A stretch of DNA of 64,000 nucleotides from an uncultured Paracoccaceae bacterium (GCA_947488175.1 CANKYO010000007.1:1-64000), one strand, 5' to 3'. Positions 16,873 to 26,280 are shown, counted from the stretch's first letter. Made by a program: numbers and translations. Notes: a model not told the origin generated them from the letters alone.

Positions 16873-17685
16873 ATGCGGCACCTCTTCTTTTCGGTTGTTC
16901 TTTTACTGGCCTCTGCCGGTGGACTTCAGGCGCAAGACGCAGAGCTTGTCACACTGCAAACCCGTCAGGACAGCCAGGGCTGGGAAGGCGTCGGTCGGCT
17001 GGATATCCGCGATAAGGGGTTTTGCACCGCCGCCCTGATCCGCGATCGGCTGATTCTGACCGCAGCGCATTGCCTTTATGATACTGACGGGTCCCTGATT
17101 TCACCTGAAAGGTTCGAATTCCGGGCAGGCTTGCGCGATGGGCGGGCTGCCGCGACCCGGCGCATTGCGCGCGCCTTTGCCCATCCCGACTACAATCACG
17201 ACGGTGACCAAGGCGCTGACCCGGCAGAGGTAGCCCTTGATATCGCCGTGCTGGAACTGGCCCAACCGATCCGGTCAACACGCATCCGGCCCTATCTGAT
17301 TGCGCCCCGCCCCCTGACGGGGGATCAGGTCGGCGTGGTGTCCTATGGGCGCGGACGTGAGGGGGCCGCCAGCCTGCAGGAGGTCTGCAGCGTGCTGGGC
17401 CGGCAAACCGGCGTGATCGTCATGACATGCGATGTGGAATATGGCTCCAGCGGTTCGCCCGTTTTCATCATGCAGAATGGTGAAACGCGGATCGCCTCGG
17501 TCATTTCGGCCATGGCGCAAGTGGATGGAGAAAAGGTGTCACTTGGCACATCCCTGAACGGCCCGTTGTCAGAACTGCTTGCGCATTTTGCGGCGTTTGG
17601 TCCGGCCAGACCCGGCGGCACACAGCGACTGATGGGTTTCGGCGAACGCAATGACACTGGCGCAAAGTTCGTGCGCTCAAACTGA
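16873..17685 (+). CDS. Exported trypsin-like serine protease (S1)
   Basis: A 270-residue protein with a signal peptide (cut near residue 20, LQAQ) and a chymotrypsin-like domain. The catalytic triad is complete: His66 in LTAAHC, Asp123 in LDIAVLEL and Ser195 in GSSGSPVF. Two Cys pairs are present. No PDZ domain follows, so it is not of the DegP type. It is periplasmic or secreted. It stands alone between glcF and the heat-shock gene. Confidence 0.88.
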   Translation: MRHLFFSVVLLLASAGGLQAQDAELVTLQTRQDSQGWEGVGRLDIRDKGFCTAALIRDRLILTAAHCLYDTDGSLISPERFEFRAGLRDGRAAATRRIARAFAHPDYNHDGDQGADPAEVALDIAVLELAQPIRSTRIRPYLIAPRPLTGDQVGVVSYGRGREGAASLQEVCSVLGRQTGVIVMTCDVEYGSSGSPVFIMQNGETRIASVISAMAQVDGEKVSLGTSLNGPLSELLAHFAAFGPARPGGTQRLMGFGERNDTGAKFVRSN

Positions 17686-17705
17686 ACGACGGCTCTTTGA
17701 AGGGT

Positions 17706-17736
17706 CTTGAAACCCGTCTTTCCCTTTCCCAAATAT
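17706..17736 (+). promoter_or_regulatory. Candidate heat-shock (RpoH) promoter
   Basis: CTTGAA, 16 bases, then CCCAAATAT resembles the alphaproteobacterial sigma-32 promoter (CTTGAA near -35 and CCCCAT-like -10). The spacing is one or two bases long compared with the usual. It lies about 90 bases before an Hsp20 gene, where such a promoter is expected. Confidence 0.45.
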
Positions 17737-17824
17737 ATGCTGTCGGATCGCCAATGATGGGGTCCGATGCAAACTGCCTGTCCCGTGACGGGAAGGCCAA
17801 ACCACTGTTATCGCTTCATAAAGG

Positions 17825-18301
17825 ATGACCACTATGCGTAGTTTTGATCTCACCCCACTGTACCGTGCCACCGTTGGTTTCGACCAGATTGCCGATCTGA
17901 TGGATCGCGCGCTTGCCAGCGATGTCGGCCAGAACAGCTATCCTCCTTACAACATCGAGAAAACTTCAGATGACGCTTGGCGCATTTCGATTGCCGTCGC
18001 CGGCTTTTCCGAAGATGACCTTGCCATCGAAGTAAAGGACCGCTCACTGCATGTGACCGCGCGCAAAGCCGAAGACAACGCCGAACGGACATATTTGCAC
18101 CGGGGCATCGCCACGCGGGCCTTTGAACGCCGGTTCCATCTGGCAGATCATGTGCGCGTCACCGGCGCGAGCCACGAAAACGGCATGCTGCATATTGATC
18201 TGGTGCGCGAAGTTCCAGAAGCACTCAAGCCACGCCGCATCGAAATCGCGTCATCCGGCAAGACCGATGCCAACTTGGTCGAAGCCAAATCCGTAAACTA
18301 A
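17825..18301 (+). CDS. Small heat-shock protein Hsp20 (IbpA-like)
   Basis: A 158-residue small heat-shock protein. The N-terminal DLTPLYRATVGFDQIADLMDR is the class-A IbpA type, followed by the alpha-crystallin domain with YNIEK, AVAGFSEDDLAIEV and GIATRAFERRFHLADHV. The C-terminal I-x-I motif is RRIEIAS. It holds unfolded proteins for refolding by DnaK and ClpB. Start at 17825 or the Met at 17834. A candidate RpoH promoter precedes it and a strong hairpin follows. Confidence 0.9.
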   Translation: MTTMRSFDLTPLYRATVGFDQIADLMDRALASDVGQNSYPPYNIEKTSDDAWRISIAVAGFSEDDLAIEVKDRSLHVTARKAEDNAERTYLHRGIATRAFERRFHLADHVRVTGASHENGMLHIDLVREVPEALKPRRIEIASSGKTDANLVEAKSVN

Positions 18302-18314
18302 GAGACGCCACATC

Positions 18315-18340
18315 GTAAGATGGGTTTGAACCCATCTTAC
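18315..18340. terminator. Stem-loop between convergent genes
   Basis: GTAAGATGGGT and ACCCATCTTAC form a perfect 11-base-pair stem with a 4-base loop, between the hsp20 stop and the end of the convergent gene. No T-run follows on either strand, so it is a hairpin of terminator type or an mRNA end-protecting structure rather than a textbook terminator. Confidence 0.5.
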
Positions 18341-18351
18341 CGGCGGCAACG

Positions 18352-18711
18352 TCACATCCGGCAGCGATCGCCGGATGTGATATCCATGTCCTGACCCGGA
18401 AACGCGAGCCGAACAGGGCCGAATTCCACCAGCACCCCATCCTCTGTCGCGTTCCATGTGCCATCCCCGAATTGGCGGGTGAATGCGTCACAGGACCGTC
18501 CCAGATACAACACTTCGCCCGGCCTAAATCGCGGGGTAGCACCAGCACCCGCAAAGACGGATTGCGACTGCGGTTCAACAGATGTCAGCACAGCACCATG
18601 GCGGTTTTTTTCGAACTCAAACTCGCTACCGTCTGCTGACAGGAAAGTACCACCCTGCGCCGCACCGGGACCTGCCAAGGCAAGACCCATAACAACCGTC
18701 AAATAGCGCAT
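18352..18711 (-). CDS. Small exported protein of unknown function
   Basis: A 119-residue protein with a signal peptide (cut near GAAQ, residue 19) and two Cys in the mature part (RSCDAF and DRCRM), which may form a disulfide. The mature domain looks beta-rich. It lies 11 bases after the polA stop on the same strand and could be co-transcribed. Family not recognised. Confidence 0.6.
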   Translation of the reverse strand: MRYLTVVMGLALAGPGAAQGGTFLSADGSEFEFEKNRHGAVLTSVEPQSQSVFAGAGATPRFRPGEVLYLGRSCDAFTRQFGDGTWNATEDGVLVEFGPVRLAFPGQDMDITSGDRCRM

Positions 18712-18722
18712 TCTTTCCCCCT

Positions 18723-21539
18723 TTAATGGGCCTCGGCCCAGTTCGATCCTTGTCCCGCGTCGACAGCGAGCTTCACATCCAGCTTCACAGCCGGGTCGCT
18801 GGCATTTTCCATGACTTGCCGCGCCGCATCAATGAGCGCGTCTGTCGCACCGGCCTCAACTTCGAACAACAATTCGTCATGTACCTGCAAAAGCATCTTT
18901 GCAGGCAGGTCTGCTATGGCAGCAGGCATCCTGATCATCGCACGCCGGATCACATCCGCCGCCGTGCCCTGAATAGGCGCGTTGATGGCAGCACGTTTGG
19001 CAAAACCGGCATGTGGTCCCTTTGCGTTGATTTCCGGTGTGTTGATTCTACGGCCAAACAGCGTCTGGACGTAACCTGTCTCTTTGGCAAAGGCGATCGT
19101 GTCGTCCATGTATTTGCTGATGCCCGGGAAGCGTTCGAAATAGCGGTCGATGAACCCCTGCGCCTCGCCTCTGGGGATGCGCAGGTTGCGCGCCAGACCA
19201 AAGCCCGAGATGCCATAGATCACCCCGAAATTGATCGCCTTCGCCTGCCGTCTGATTTCCGGCGTCATGTCCTCCAGCGGAACATCGAACATTTCCGACG
19301 CGGTCATAGCATGAATGTCGATCCCATCCAGAAACGCCTGCTTCAGCGCATCAATACCCGCAATATGCGCCAGAATCCGCAGCTCGATCTGGCTGTAATC
19401 CAGACTGACGATCACCTTGCCCGGCTCTGCGACAAACGCCTCGCGGATACGCCGCCCCTCTTCGGTGCGCACCGGAATATTCTGAAGGTTCGGATCGGTC
19501 GAGGCGAGCCGCCCGGTATTGGCCCCGGCAATGGAATAGGACGTGTGCACCCGCCCTGTTTCGGCGTTGATATGTTCCTGCAGTGCATCGGTATAGGTCG
19601 ATTTGAGCTTGCTCAATTGCCGCCAGTCCAGAATGCGCCGTGGTAAATCGTGGATTGTGGCAAGATCCTCCAGAACGTCAGCACCGGTGGAATAGGCCCC
19701 GGTCTTGCCTTTGGACGGCGTTTTCCCATCCGGCAATGTCAGCCCCATTTCATCAAACATGATCTCGCCCAGTTGCTTGGGTGAGCCCACATTGAACGGA
19801 CGCCCGGCCATCTGCTGGATTTCATCCTCCAGCCCGGCCATCTTCTGGGCAAAGGCATTCGACATCCGCGACAGCGTATCGCGATCCACCTTGATCCCGT
19901 GCATTTCCATCTGCGCCAGCACCGGCACCAGCGGACGTTCCAGCGTTTCATAAACTGTGGTGACCCGTTTGACATGCAGTTGCGGCTTGAACTGCTGCCA
20001 CAGGCGCAGGGTGATATCGGCATCCTCAGCCGCATATTTCACCGCATCGTCTATCGGCACGCGGTCAAAGGTGATCGCGGATTTTCCTGTGCCCAACAGC
20101 GGCTTGATCGGGATCGGCGTATGGCCCAGATAGCGTTCCGCCAACGTGTCCATGCCGTGATTATGTTCGCCCGCATGCATCGCATAGGACATCAGCATGG
20201 TGTCATCGATGGGGGCCACTGTGATGCCAAGACGGGCAAAGATCTTGGCATCGTATTTCATATTCTGCCCGATCTTGAGGATCGTATCATCCTCAAGCAC
20301 CGGCTTGAGCAGCGCCAGACACTTTTCAAAATCCATCTGCCCTTCGGCAACGTCATCGGACCCGAACAAATCATCGGACGATGCAGCCTTATGCGTCAGC
20401 GGGATGTAGCAGGCCTTACCGGCATCGACGGATAAGGAAATGCCAACCAGATCGGCGATCATTTCATTCAGACCGGTCGTTTCGGTGTCAACAGCCACAT
20501 AGCCCCGTTCCCGAATACGGTCGATCCAACCCTGCAGCGCGGCCTCGTCACGGACGCATTCATAGGCGTCAGGATCAAAATCCACGACCTCCGGTGCCGC
20601 GACATCCTCGGACGGGGCCGACTTGACCTCGATCACTGGCGGCTCAACCCCCAGCTTGTCGGCAATCCGTTTGGTGACCGTCCGAAACTCCATCTCGGCC
20701 AGAAAACCCATCAGCACATCGGCGTCCGGTTCTTTCACCTCCAGATCATCAAGGCTGAATTCCAGCGTCATGTCGCAATCCAGCTGCACCAGTTTCTTGG
20801 ACAGCTCGATCTGTGCGCGGTTGTCGATCAGCGTCTGGCGGCGCTTGGGCTGTTTGATCTCTTCTGCGCGGTCCAGCAGGCTCTCCAGATCGCCATATTC
20901 ATTGATCAGCAACGCCGCGGTCTTGATCCCGATGCCCGGCGCCCCCGGCACGTTATCCACGCTGTCACCGGCCAGCGCCTGCACATCCACCACCCGTTCC
21001 GGCCCCACCCCGAATTTTTCTAGCACACCGTCACGATCGATCCGCTTGCTCTTCATCGGGTCCAGCATCTCGACCCCGTCACCGACCAGTTGCATCAGGT
21101 CCTTGTCAGACGACACAATCGTCACACGCCCGCCCGCATTGCGCGCCTGATGCGACAGGGTCGCGATAATATCATCCGCCTCGAACCCCTCCATTTCCTC
21201 GCAGGCAATGTTGAAGGCCTTGGTCGCGGTGCGGGTCAGCGGGATCTGCGGGCGCAGATCTTCCGGCATCTCGTCCCGGTTCGCCTTGTACTGATCATAC
21301 ATGTCATTGCGAAATGTATGACTGCCCTTGTCAAAAATCACCGCCACATGGGTCGCCGCATCGTCACCGGTATTGCCATCGACATAGCGCTGCAACATAT
21401 TCACGAAACCGCTGACAGCCCCCACCGGCAGCCCGTCAGACTTGCGTGTCAGCGGCGGAAGCGCATGATAGGCACGAAAGATAAAGGCTGAACCATCAAT
21501 CAGATGCAGATGACAGCCTTTGCCAAATTTCGTTGTCAT
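18723..21539 (-). CDS. polA: DNA polymerase I
   Basis: A 938-residue three-domain enzyme. Residues 1-300 form the 5'-3' exonuclease (IDGSAFIFRAYHALPP and the helix-hairpin-helix GDSVDNVPGAPGIGIKTAA). Residues about 330-520 hold the 3'-5' exonuclease with its metal ligands intact (AVDTETTGLN and the later YAAEDADITL). The polymerase domain has SLDYSQIELRILAH (motif A), RRQAKAINFGVIYGIS (motif B) and QVHDELLFEV (motif C). It fills gaps in repair and removes Okazaki primers. The length is normal and no domain is missing. Confidence 0.97.
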   Translation of the reverse strand: MTTKFGKGCHLHLIDGSAFIFRAYHALPPLTRKSDGLPVGAVSGFVNMLQRYVDGNTGDDAATHVAVIFDKGSHTFRNDMYDQYKANRDEMPEDLRPQIPLTRTATKAFNIACEEMEGFEADDIIATLSHQARNAGGRVTIVSSDKDLMQLVGDGVEMLDPMKSKRIDRDGVLEKFGVGPERVVDVQALAGDSVDNVPGAPGIGIKTAALLINEYGDLESLLDRAEEIKQPKRRQTLIDNRAQIELSKKLVQLDCDMTLEFSLDDLEVKEPDADVLMGFLAEMEFRTVTKRIADKLGVEPPVIEVKSAPSEDVAAPEVVDFDPDAYECVRDEAALQGWIDRIRERGYVAVDTETTGLNEMIADLVGISLSVDAGKACYIPLTHKAASSDDLFGSDDVAEGQMDFEKCLALLKPVLEDDTILKIGQNMKYDAKIFARLGITVAPIDDTMLMSYAMHAGEHNHGMDTLAERYLGHTPIPIKPLLGTGKSAITFDRVPIDDAVKYAAEDADITLRLWQQFKPQLHVKRVTTVYETLERPLVPVLAQMEMHGIKVDRDTLSRMSNAFAQKMAGLEDEIQQMAGRPFNVGSPKQLGEIMFDEMGLTLPDGKTPSKGKTGAYSTGADVLEDLATIHDLPRRILDWRQLSKLKSTYTDALQEHINAETGRVHTSYSIAGANTGRLASTDPNLQNIPVRTEEGRRIREAFVAEPGKVIVSLDYSQIELRILAHIAGIDALKQAFLDGIDIHAMTASEMFDVPLEDMTPEIRRQAKAINFGVIYGISGFGLARNLRIPRGEAQGFIDRYFERFPGISKYMDDTIAFAKETGYVQTLFGRRINTPEINAKGPHAGFAKRAAINAPIQGTAADVIRRAMIRMPAAIADLPAKMLLQVHDELLFEVEAGATDALIDAARQVMENASDPAVKLDVKLAVDAGQGSNWAEAH

Positions 21540-21575
21540 AGTGTCACCCCTGATTTGCTTGATTTAGGTTTTGCC

Positions 21576-22037
21576 ATGATCCGCCTCATCCTTCCAGTGA
21601 CCATCTGCATCACCCTTCCGTGGGGTGCCAATGCGGACACCACCTGCAAAAACATCCCCTACAGCGCCGAAAACTGCGTGCGAACGGTAGCCTGTGTCGG
21701 CGATCAGGGCCTCTATTTCGACGGGCAAGCACGCGGCTGGAACGAAGGTGCGGTCACCGGTCAGATATCGGACGGGGTCACTTGCGAAGGCACATGGACG
21801 TCCGATGGCCCCATGGGCGCCGGCATTGCCAAGATGACCTGCGAAGACGGCACCGATATCCGCGTCCTTTATCACACGCAGGACAACGAAACCGGCACGG
21901 TCATCGGGCGCGGCACGGATACGCGCGGGCGCAACATCCAGGTCTGGTCGGGCACCAATGTCCTGGCCTTCCTGACCAAAGACGGCGCCGTCGGCCCCGC
22001 CCTTCCCTGCACCAGCGGCCCAATCCCGATGAGCTAG
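21576..22037 (+). CDS. Small exported cysteine-containing protein
   Basis: A 153-residue protein with a signal peptide (IRLILPVTICITLPWGANA). The mature part contains six Cys (TCKNIPYSAENCVRTVACVG, then three more), suggesting disulfides in the periplasm. Short GxW and GTGTVIGRGTDTRGR-type repeats give a beta-rich, MORN-like look. It is divergent from polA with 36 bases between starts. The in-frame extension back to 21504 would lie inside polA and is rejected. Function unknown. Confidence 0.65.
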   Translation: MIRLILPVTICITLPWGANADTTCKNIPYSAENCVRTVACVGDQGLYFDGQARGWNEGAVTGQISDGVTCEGTWTSDGPMGAGIAKMTCEDGTDIRVLYHTQDNETGTVIGRGTDTRGRNIQVWSGTNVLAFLTKDGAVGPALPCTSGPIPMS

Positions 22038-22048
22038 GGCCGGAGCCC

Positions 22049-22228
22049 CTAAACCTTACCCTCAAATTCCTTGTGGATCAGCTTTGCATCGCAATAAGGG
22101 CATTCGACCCAGCCATGCTCCTGCGGGATCTGCAGCCAGACGCGGGGATGGCCCAGCGCGCCCTCGCCCCCGTCACAGGCGACACGCCAGTCATGCACGA
22201 TACGGATTTCCGGGGCGGGAGTTGTCAT
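22049..22228 (-). CDS. Zinc-finger protein (CHCC type)
   Basis: A 59-residue protein ending [17 protein letters not shown]. With the earlier [19 protein letters not shown] it forms the C-x(n)-H-x(n)-C-x2-C zinc site of the CHCC family, the same fold as the mitochondrial complex I subunit NDUFS6. Short stand-alone copies are common in alphaproteobacteria. Their role is not settled. The ATG at 22228 is preferred over one 30 bases upstream. It faces, tail to tail, the secreted protein before it (11 bases). Confidence 0.8.
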   Translation of the reverse strand: MTTPAPEIRIVHDWRVACDGGEGALGHPRVWLQIPQEHGWVECPYCDAKLIHKEFEGKV

Positions 22229-22315
22229 GAAACGTCCTGTCTGGTTGCCGCGGGGCACCGCCCGCCTTAGATCGGGTGATACATACCGCAGCCGCGGCCA
22301 AGGGAAAAGACCAGC

Positions 22316-23248
22316 ATGACAGACAATGCCATAGAAATTTCAGGCCTGAAAAAGACCTACGCCGCCACCGGCCGCAGCCCGGCCAAGGAGGCGTTGAAGG
22401 GCATTGACCTGAACATCCCGCGCGGATCCATCTTTGGCCTTCTTGGGCCGAACGGGGCAGGCAAATCGACGCTGATCAATATTCTGGCCGGGCTGGTCGT
22501 CAAATCCGCCGGATCGGTGAAAATCTGGGGGTTCGATCAGGACAAGAACCCGCGCCAGTCACGCGCCGCCATCGGGATCATGCCGCAGGAGCCGCATCTG
22601 GACCCGTTCTTTACCCCCGCCGGATCGCTGGATGTGCAGGCCGGGCTTTACGGTGTGCCCAAGGCGCAGCGCAAGACAGCCGAAATCCTCGACCTGATCG
22701 GGCTGACCGACAAGGCCGACGCCTATGCGCGATCACTCTCCGGGGGGATGCGGCGCAGGCTCCTGTTGGGCAAGGCACTGGTCCACTCGCCACAAATCCT
22801 CGTGCTCGACGAACCCACCGCCGGGGTCGATATCGAGTTGCGCAACATGCTCTGGCAGAACGTGCGCAAGCTGAATGATGAAGGGATGACGATCATCCTG
22901 ACCACCCATTATTTGGAAGAGGCCGAAGCGATGTGCGACGACATCGCCATCATCAACCATGGTGAGGTGATCATCCGCGACAGTACGGCGAACCTGCTGG
23001 GACGGCTGGACAGCAAGACACTGGTGATCACACCGGAAACGGCCGCTGATCTGCCGGACCTGCCCGACACGATCACAGGCCAAAGGCACGACAACGGCAC
23101 GCTGACCTTCACCTATCAAAGCACCAGCACCCCGGCTGACGTGGTGCTGAATATCGTGCGAAACGCAGGTATCACGATCAAGGACGTCAAAACGCAAGAG
23201 GCTGATCTGGAAGATGTATTCCTGTCGCTGACATCGCGCCGCGCATGA
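22316..23248 (+). CDS. ABC transporter ATP-binding protein without an adjacent permease
   Basis: A 310-residue ATPase of the DrrA/CcmA type: Walker [10 protein letters not shown] (about residues 43-51), Q-loop MPQEPH, signature LSGGMRR, Walker [12 protein letters not shown] and switch His in TTHYLEEAE. The C-terminal 80 residues are the extra domain seen in multidrug and ABC-2 exporters. The ABC-2 permease that normally follows is absent. The next gene is on the other strand after a hairpin. It must work with a permease encoded elsewhere or be a remnant of a pair. Confidence 0.88.
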   Translation: MTDNAIEISGLKKTYAATGRSPAKEALKGIDLNIPRGSIFGLLGPNGAGKSTLINILAGLVVKSAGSVKIWGFDQDKNPRQSRAAIGIMPQEPHLDPFFTPAGSLDVQAGLYGVPKAQRKTAEILDLIGLTDKADAYARSLSGGMRRRLLLGKALVHSPQILVLDEPTAGVDIELRNMLWQNVRKLNDEGMTIILTTHYLEEAEAMCDDIAIINHGEVIIRDSTANLLGRLDSKTLVITPETAADLPDLPDTITGQRHDNGTLTFTYQSTSTPADVVLNIVRNAGITIKDVKTQEADLEDVFLSLTSRRA

Positions 23249-23250
23249 TC

Positions 23251-23286
23251 TTCTTTCTTCCTCAAATACTCCCGCCGGAGGCATGA
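23251..23286 (+). repeat. Rhodobacterales intergenic repeat, degenerate copy
   Basis: TTCTTTCTTC followed by CTCAAATACTCCCGCCGGAGG lies between two converging genes. It shares the TTCTTC, AAATA-CCCGCCGGAGGCAT layout with the copy at 26401. This element is familiar from intergenic spaces of Roseobacter-group genomes. Its function is unknown to me. Confidence 0.6.
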
Positions 23287-23309
23287 TCAAAATTCTGGAA
23301 TTTTGATCA
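23284..23309. terminator. Stem-loop between convergent genes
   Basis: TGATCAAAATT and AATTTTGATCA form a perfect 11-base-pair stem with a CTGG loop. The T-rich right arm can serve as the U-tract for the plus-strand ABC gene, and the A-rich left arm likewise for the HIT gene read on the minus strand, so it can work in both directions. Confidence 0.6.
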
Positions 23310-23669
23310 ATCCTGCAACATCCGCCCCAGTTGCCGCCCACCGATGATATGCATGTGATAATGCGGCACATCCTGCACCCCATGGGTGCGGGTGTTGCTG
23401 ATGGCCCGGAAACCATCATCCACATTCGTCAACCGGCACACCTCGGCCACGGCCTGCATGAACCCGGCCTGTTCGTCGGGTGATGCATCGCGGGCGAAAT
23501 GATCGAGGCTTACATAAGGGCCCTTGGGGATGATCAGCACATGCACCGGCGCCTGCGGCTGAATATCGTGAAAGGCCAGCGCGTGATCGTTTTCGTACAC
23601 CGTCTTGTTCGGGATTTCACCGCGCAGGATCTTGGCAAAGATATTCTGATCGTCGTAGTCGTATTCCAT
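23307..23669 (-). CDS. HIT family protein (HINT/PKCI type)
   Basis: A 120-residue histidine-triad protein: NIFAKILRGEIPN, then the conserved DIQPQAPVHVLIIPK and the triad HYHMHIIGG. These enzymes hydrolyse adenosine 5'-phosphoramidates and acyl-adenylates. The ATG at 23669 is chosen because GAGGAT stands about 6 bases before it. The upstream TTG would overlap the preceding glycosyltransferase. It follows that gene closely and is probably co-transcribed. Confidence 0.9.
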   Translation of the reverse strand: MEYDYDDQNIFAKILRGEIPNKTVYENDHALAFHDIQPQAPVHVLIIPKGPYVSLDHFARDASPDEQAGFMQAVAEVCRLTNVDDGFRAISNTRTHGVQDVPHYHMHIIGGRQLGRMLQD

Positions 23670-23677
23670 CGGGATCC

Positions 23678-25255
23678 TCAATCAACAAAAAGATAAGGTG
23701 TTTCGGCCAGCGTGCGGGCGGTATCACCATTCACGCTCAGAAACTGGGCCAGGGCGGCGGCATTTTCATCCGTGCTGGCGCGTTCGCGCATGCGGGTCGT
23801 GTTGGGGAAATTCGCATCACGGATCGCGTCACGCTGATAGATCATATCATGGCGGATCGTGGGCAGCAGACGGGCCATAGTCTCATCACTGGTTTCCTGC
23901 CCTGCCAGACCGATCCGTCTGGCATGACCGGCAAGATAGCCATCATCAAAGCTGCATTCGATTTCCAACAGGCGCGTAATCGACCGGTCCGAAAAGAAAT
24001 CATGCATGAGGTCGATATTGGCCGTGTCCAGACAGATCACCAGCCGGTCGCTTTCGTAATGGTCAAACAGCAGACGCATCAAGGCACGGCGGTGACGGGC
24101 GCGTTTTTCCAACGTGCTTTCGATCCCGCCAAGATCAGGCAGCGGCGTGTCATCTTCGTTGAACAGATATTCCATGGCCGGCACATTCGTATGATGACGG
24201 ATCGCGGCAACCAGCCGTTTCGCTACATGCCATTTCTTGCACACCACAATCAGCAACTCGCGGTCACGCCCAAGCGATGCGCCATCTTCCCAGAACCGCG
24301 GGGCATAGCGGCGCCCGATCCGGCCCCGCCCGGTCAGAAAGGCAAACAGGTTGCGCCCTTCATTGGAAATCACGAAATCCTTCTGCTCGCTGGCATATAA
24401 CTGGCCCAGCCGGTCGCGCAGTTCCTGTGCCTCGCCACTGATCTTGCGGGCGAACAGCGCATCCTGCCCCAGCAGCAGGTCGTAATGGTCGTTATAGAAT
24501 GTCACCGGCATCCCGTAATCGGAAAACATCAGGAATGTCAGGGTGCGATTCTCGATCTCGCGCCCCGGCACCAGATGACGGGTCAGAGTCTGGAAGAATG
24601 TCTCATCCGGGATCCAGGTGGTGCGAAAAAACCGCATCACGTCGCGGCGGGATGCGGCAAACTCAAGGATCATCTCAATCGTGCGGCGGCGCAGGCACCA
24701 CCATTGGCTGCCAATCATCATCTGCAGATCATCCGGGACGCTGCGGGTGATGCGGAACTGGCGCTGCAGCTCAAAGCTTTTGTAAAACAGCCATTTCTGG
24801 GTGCGTTCATTGAACAGATGGCGATAGATCAGCCGCTCTTCCTTGAAGCCGGTCTTGATCCAATTGCTGTCGAAATAATCATAGCTTTCGATGAAATCGC
24901 TATCGTGGTCGTCCAGAAACTGATGCGTATACTGGGCCGATTTGATCGCCATGCAATCACCGGACACCATGTAGAAATGGCTGGCGCGGGGAAAGGCATC
25001 CACCGCCGCCTCGACTGCATGCAGGGTGGCCTGCACAAGGCTCCATTCACCCCAACCGCATTTCACCCGTTTCCTCGCAAAAACAACATTCGGGTTGTCC
25101 GCCAGCGCGGTCTGGATCGTGGCAAAATCAGCCGCCGAAGACGAAGCATCGAAATGAATCGCGATATAATCACCAACAGCCGTCAACTGCTGGGCCTGCT
25201 GCACGATGGCTTCAGGGTTCTTGTGGCAGAGAAGGATAAAGGCGATTCTGGCCAT
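23678..25255 (-). CDS. Core-2/I-branching (GT14) glycosyltransferase with DUF5928-type C-terminal domain
   Basis: A 525-residue cytoplasmic protein. The N-terminal half is a GT14-like domain (ARIAFILLCHKNPEAIV, FYMVSGDCMAIKS, GSQWWCLRRRTIE and WIPDETFFQTL), as in beta-1,6-GlcNAc and xylosyltransferases. The C-terminal 230 residues match the domain found fused to GT14 in Rhodobacteraceae (DUF5928), with CKKWHVAKRLVAAIRHH and RLVICLDTAN, an arrangement that looks like a P-loop-free sulfotransferase partner. It probably builds a surface glycan. A sulfotransferase gene is divergent from it. Confidence 0.8.
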   Translation of the reverse strand: MARIAFILLCHKNPEAIVQQAQQLTAVGDYIAIHFDASSSAADFATIQTALADNPNVVFARKRVKCGWGEWSLVQATLHAVEAAVDAFPRASHFYMVSGDCMAIKSAQYTHQFLDDHDSDFIESYDYFDSNWIKTGFKEERLIYRHLFNERTQKWLFYKSFELQRQFRITRSVPDDLQMMIGSQWWCLRRRTIEMILEFAASRRDVMRFFRTTWIPDETFFQTLTRHLVPGREIENRTLTFLMFSDYGMPVTFYNDHYDLLLGQDALFARKISGEAQELRDRLGQLYASEQKDFVISNEGRNLFAFLTGRGRIGRRYAPRFWEDGASLGRDRELLIVVCKKWHVAKRLVAAIRHHTNVPAMEYLFNEDDTPLPDLGGIESTLEKRARHRRALMRLLFDHYESDRLVICLDTANIDLMHDFFSDRSITRLLEIECSFDDGYLAGHARRIGLAGQETSDETMARLLPTIRHDMIYQRDAIRDANFPNTTRMRERASTDENAAALAQFLSVNGDTARTLAETPYLFVD

Positions 25256-25376
25256 TGATCGTGTTTCTGTCCCGGTGGTTCATCGCGTTTTACCTGTCAT
25301 AACGTGAAGACCCGTTGAATATACAGGGTTTCTTTGCTCTTTAGTGGCATAAGGGCCGAGCACAAGGTGGATCAAG

Positions 25377-26195
25377 ATGGGTTTTCCCGGCACATGGATG
25401 ACGACAAGCGAAAGCGTGGTGTACCGCGTGGTGCCCAAATGCGCCTGCTCAACCATTGGCCAGATCATGTATTACTCTGACCACGGCACATTCTTTGATG
25501 GGGATATTCACGACGCACAATCGGGGATCCACAAATGGGCGCTGGAAGACAGCCAGCAGGCGATCAGCCAGAATGTCAAAGACCACAAAAGCTATGCGTT
25601 CACCTGTGTACGCAACCCCTACACCCGCATCCTGTCGTCATTTTTTGACAAGATCTGCGGCATCCAGCGCAACGGCAAACGCTACCGGGGCAATCTTGTG
25701 CCCTTGCTGATCCAGAAATACGGGATCGAGGTCGGTGATCCTGATACCGGCTTCGAGTTCGACCAGATCAAAAGCTTCCGGCGCTTCCTTCTGTTCGCCC
25801 GCGACACGATCCGCTGGCGCCGCCCGATGGAACCCGACATTCACTGGTCGGCAATGTCCGGCCATATCAGCACGTTCATCGTGAATGGCGGGCGCTATGA
25901 CAAGATTTTCTGGACGGAAAAGTTCAACGACGGCATGCAGGATGTCTTGAACGGTATCGAAACCGCGCATCCGATCACCTTGTCCGACATTCCCCGTTTC
26001 AACGAAAGCGAGGGGCACGGCCCCAAACGCGCTCACCCGGTCGAGGATTACTTCGACGATCTGTCGATGCATCTGGTCTATGAAATCTACAAGAAGGATT
26101 TCCAGATCTTCAAATACGATTTCGAAAACCCCGCCAACAAGATGCCCATTGGCGAGATTGACCTGGACGAGGTGCACGCGAAACTGGGCCAGTAG
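25377..26195 (+). CDS. Sulfotransferase family protein
   Basis: A 272-residue protein of the carbohydrate sulfotransferase (HNK-1/chondroitin, Sulfotransfer_2) type. The 5'-phosphosulfate loop is VPKCACSTIGQIM near residue 20 and the 3'-phosphate site is CVRNPYTRILSSFFDK near residue 77. It transfers sulfate from PAPS to a sugar. No membrane helix or signal is seen, so it acts in the cytoplasm, most likely on the glycan made by the neighbouring GT14 enzyme. Confidence 0.85.
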   Translation: MGFPGTWMTTSESVVYRVVPKCACSTIGQIMYYSDHGTFFDGDIHDAQSGIHKWALEDSQQAISQNVKDHKSYAFTCVRNPYTRILSSFFDKICGIQRNGKRYRGNLVPLLIQKYGIEVGDPDTGFEFDQIKSFRRFLLFARDTIRWRRPMEPDIHWSAMSGHISTFIVNGGRYDKIFWTEKFNDGMQDVLNGIETAHPITLSDIPRFNESEGHGPKRAHPVEDYFDDLSMHLVYEIYKKDFQIFKYDFENPANKMPIGEIDLDEVHAKLGQ

Positions 26196-26250
26196 TTGCG
26201 GCTTTGCCGCCACAAAAGGGGGCTGTCTGCCCCCTCGGCCTACGGCCTCA

Positions 26251-26280
26251 CCCCCGAGGATATTTATGCTCGGAAGAAGA
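26251..26280 (-). repeat. Rhodobacterales intergenic repeat, inverted copy A
   Basis: The core GGATATTTATGCTCGGAAGA plus AGA (26258-26280) matches the reverse complement of 26404-26426 at 22 of 23 positions. The flank here is CCCCCGA, not GCCGGAGGC as in copy B. The pair could fold back over about 120 bases of intervening DNA. Confidence 0.65.
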
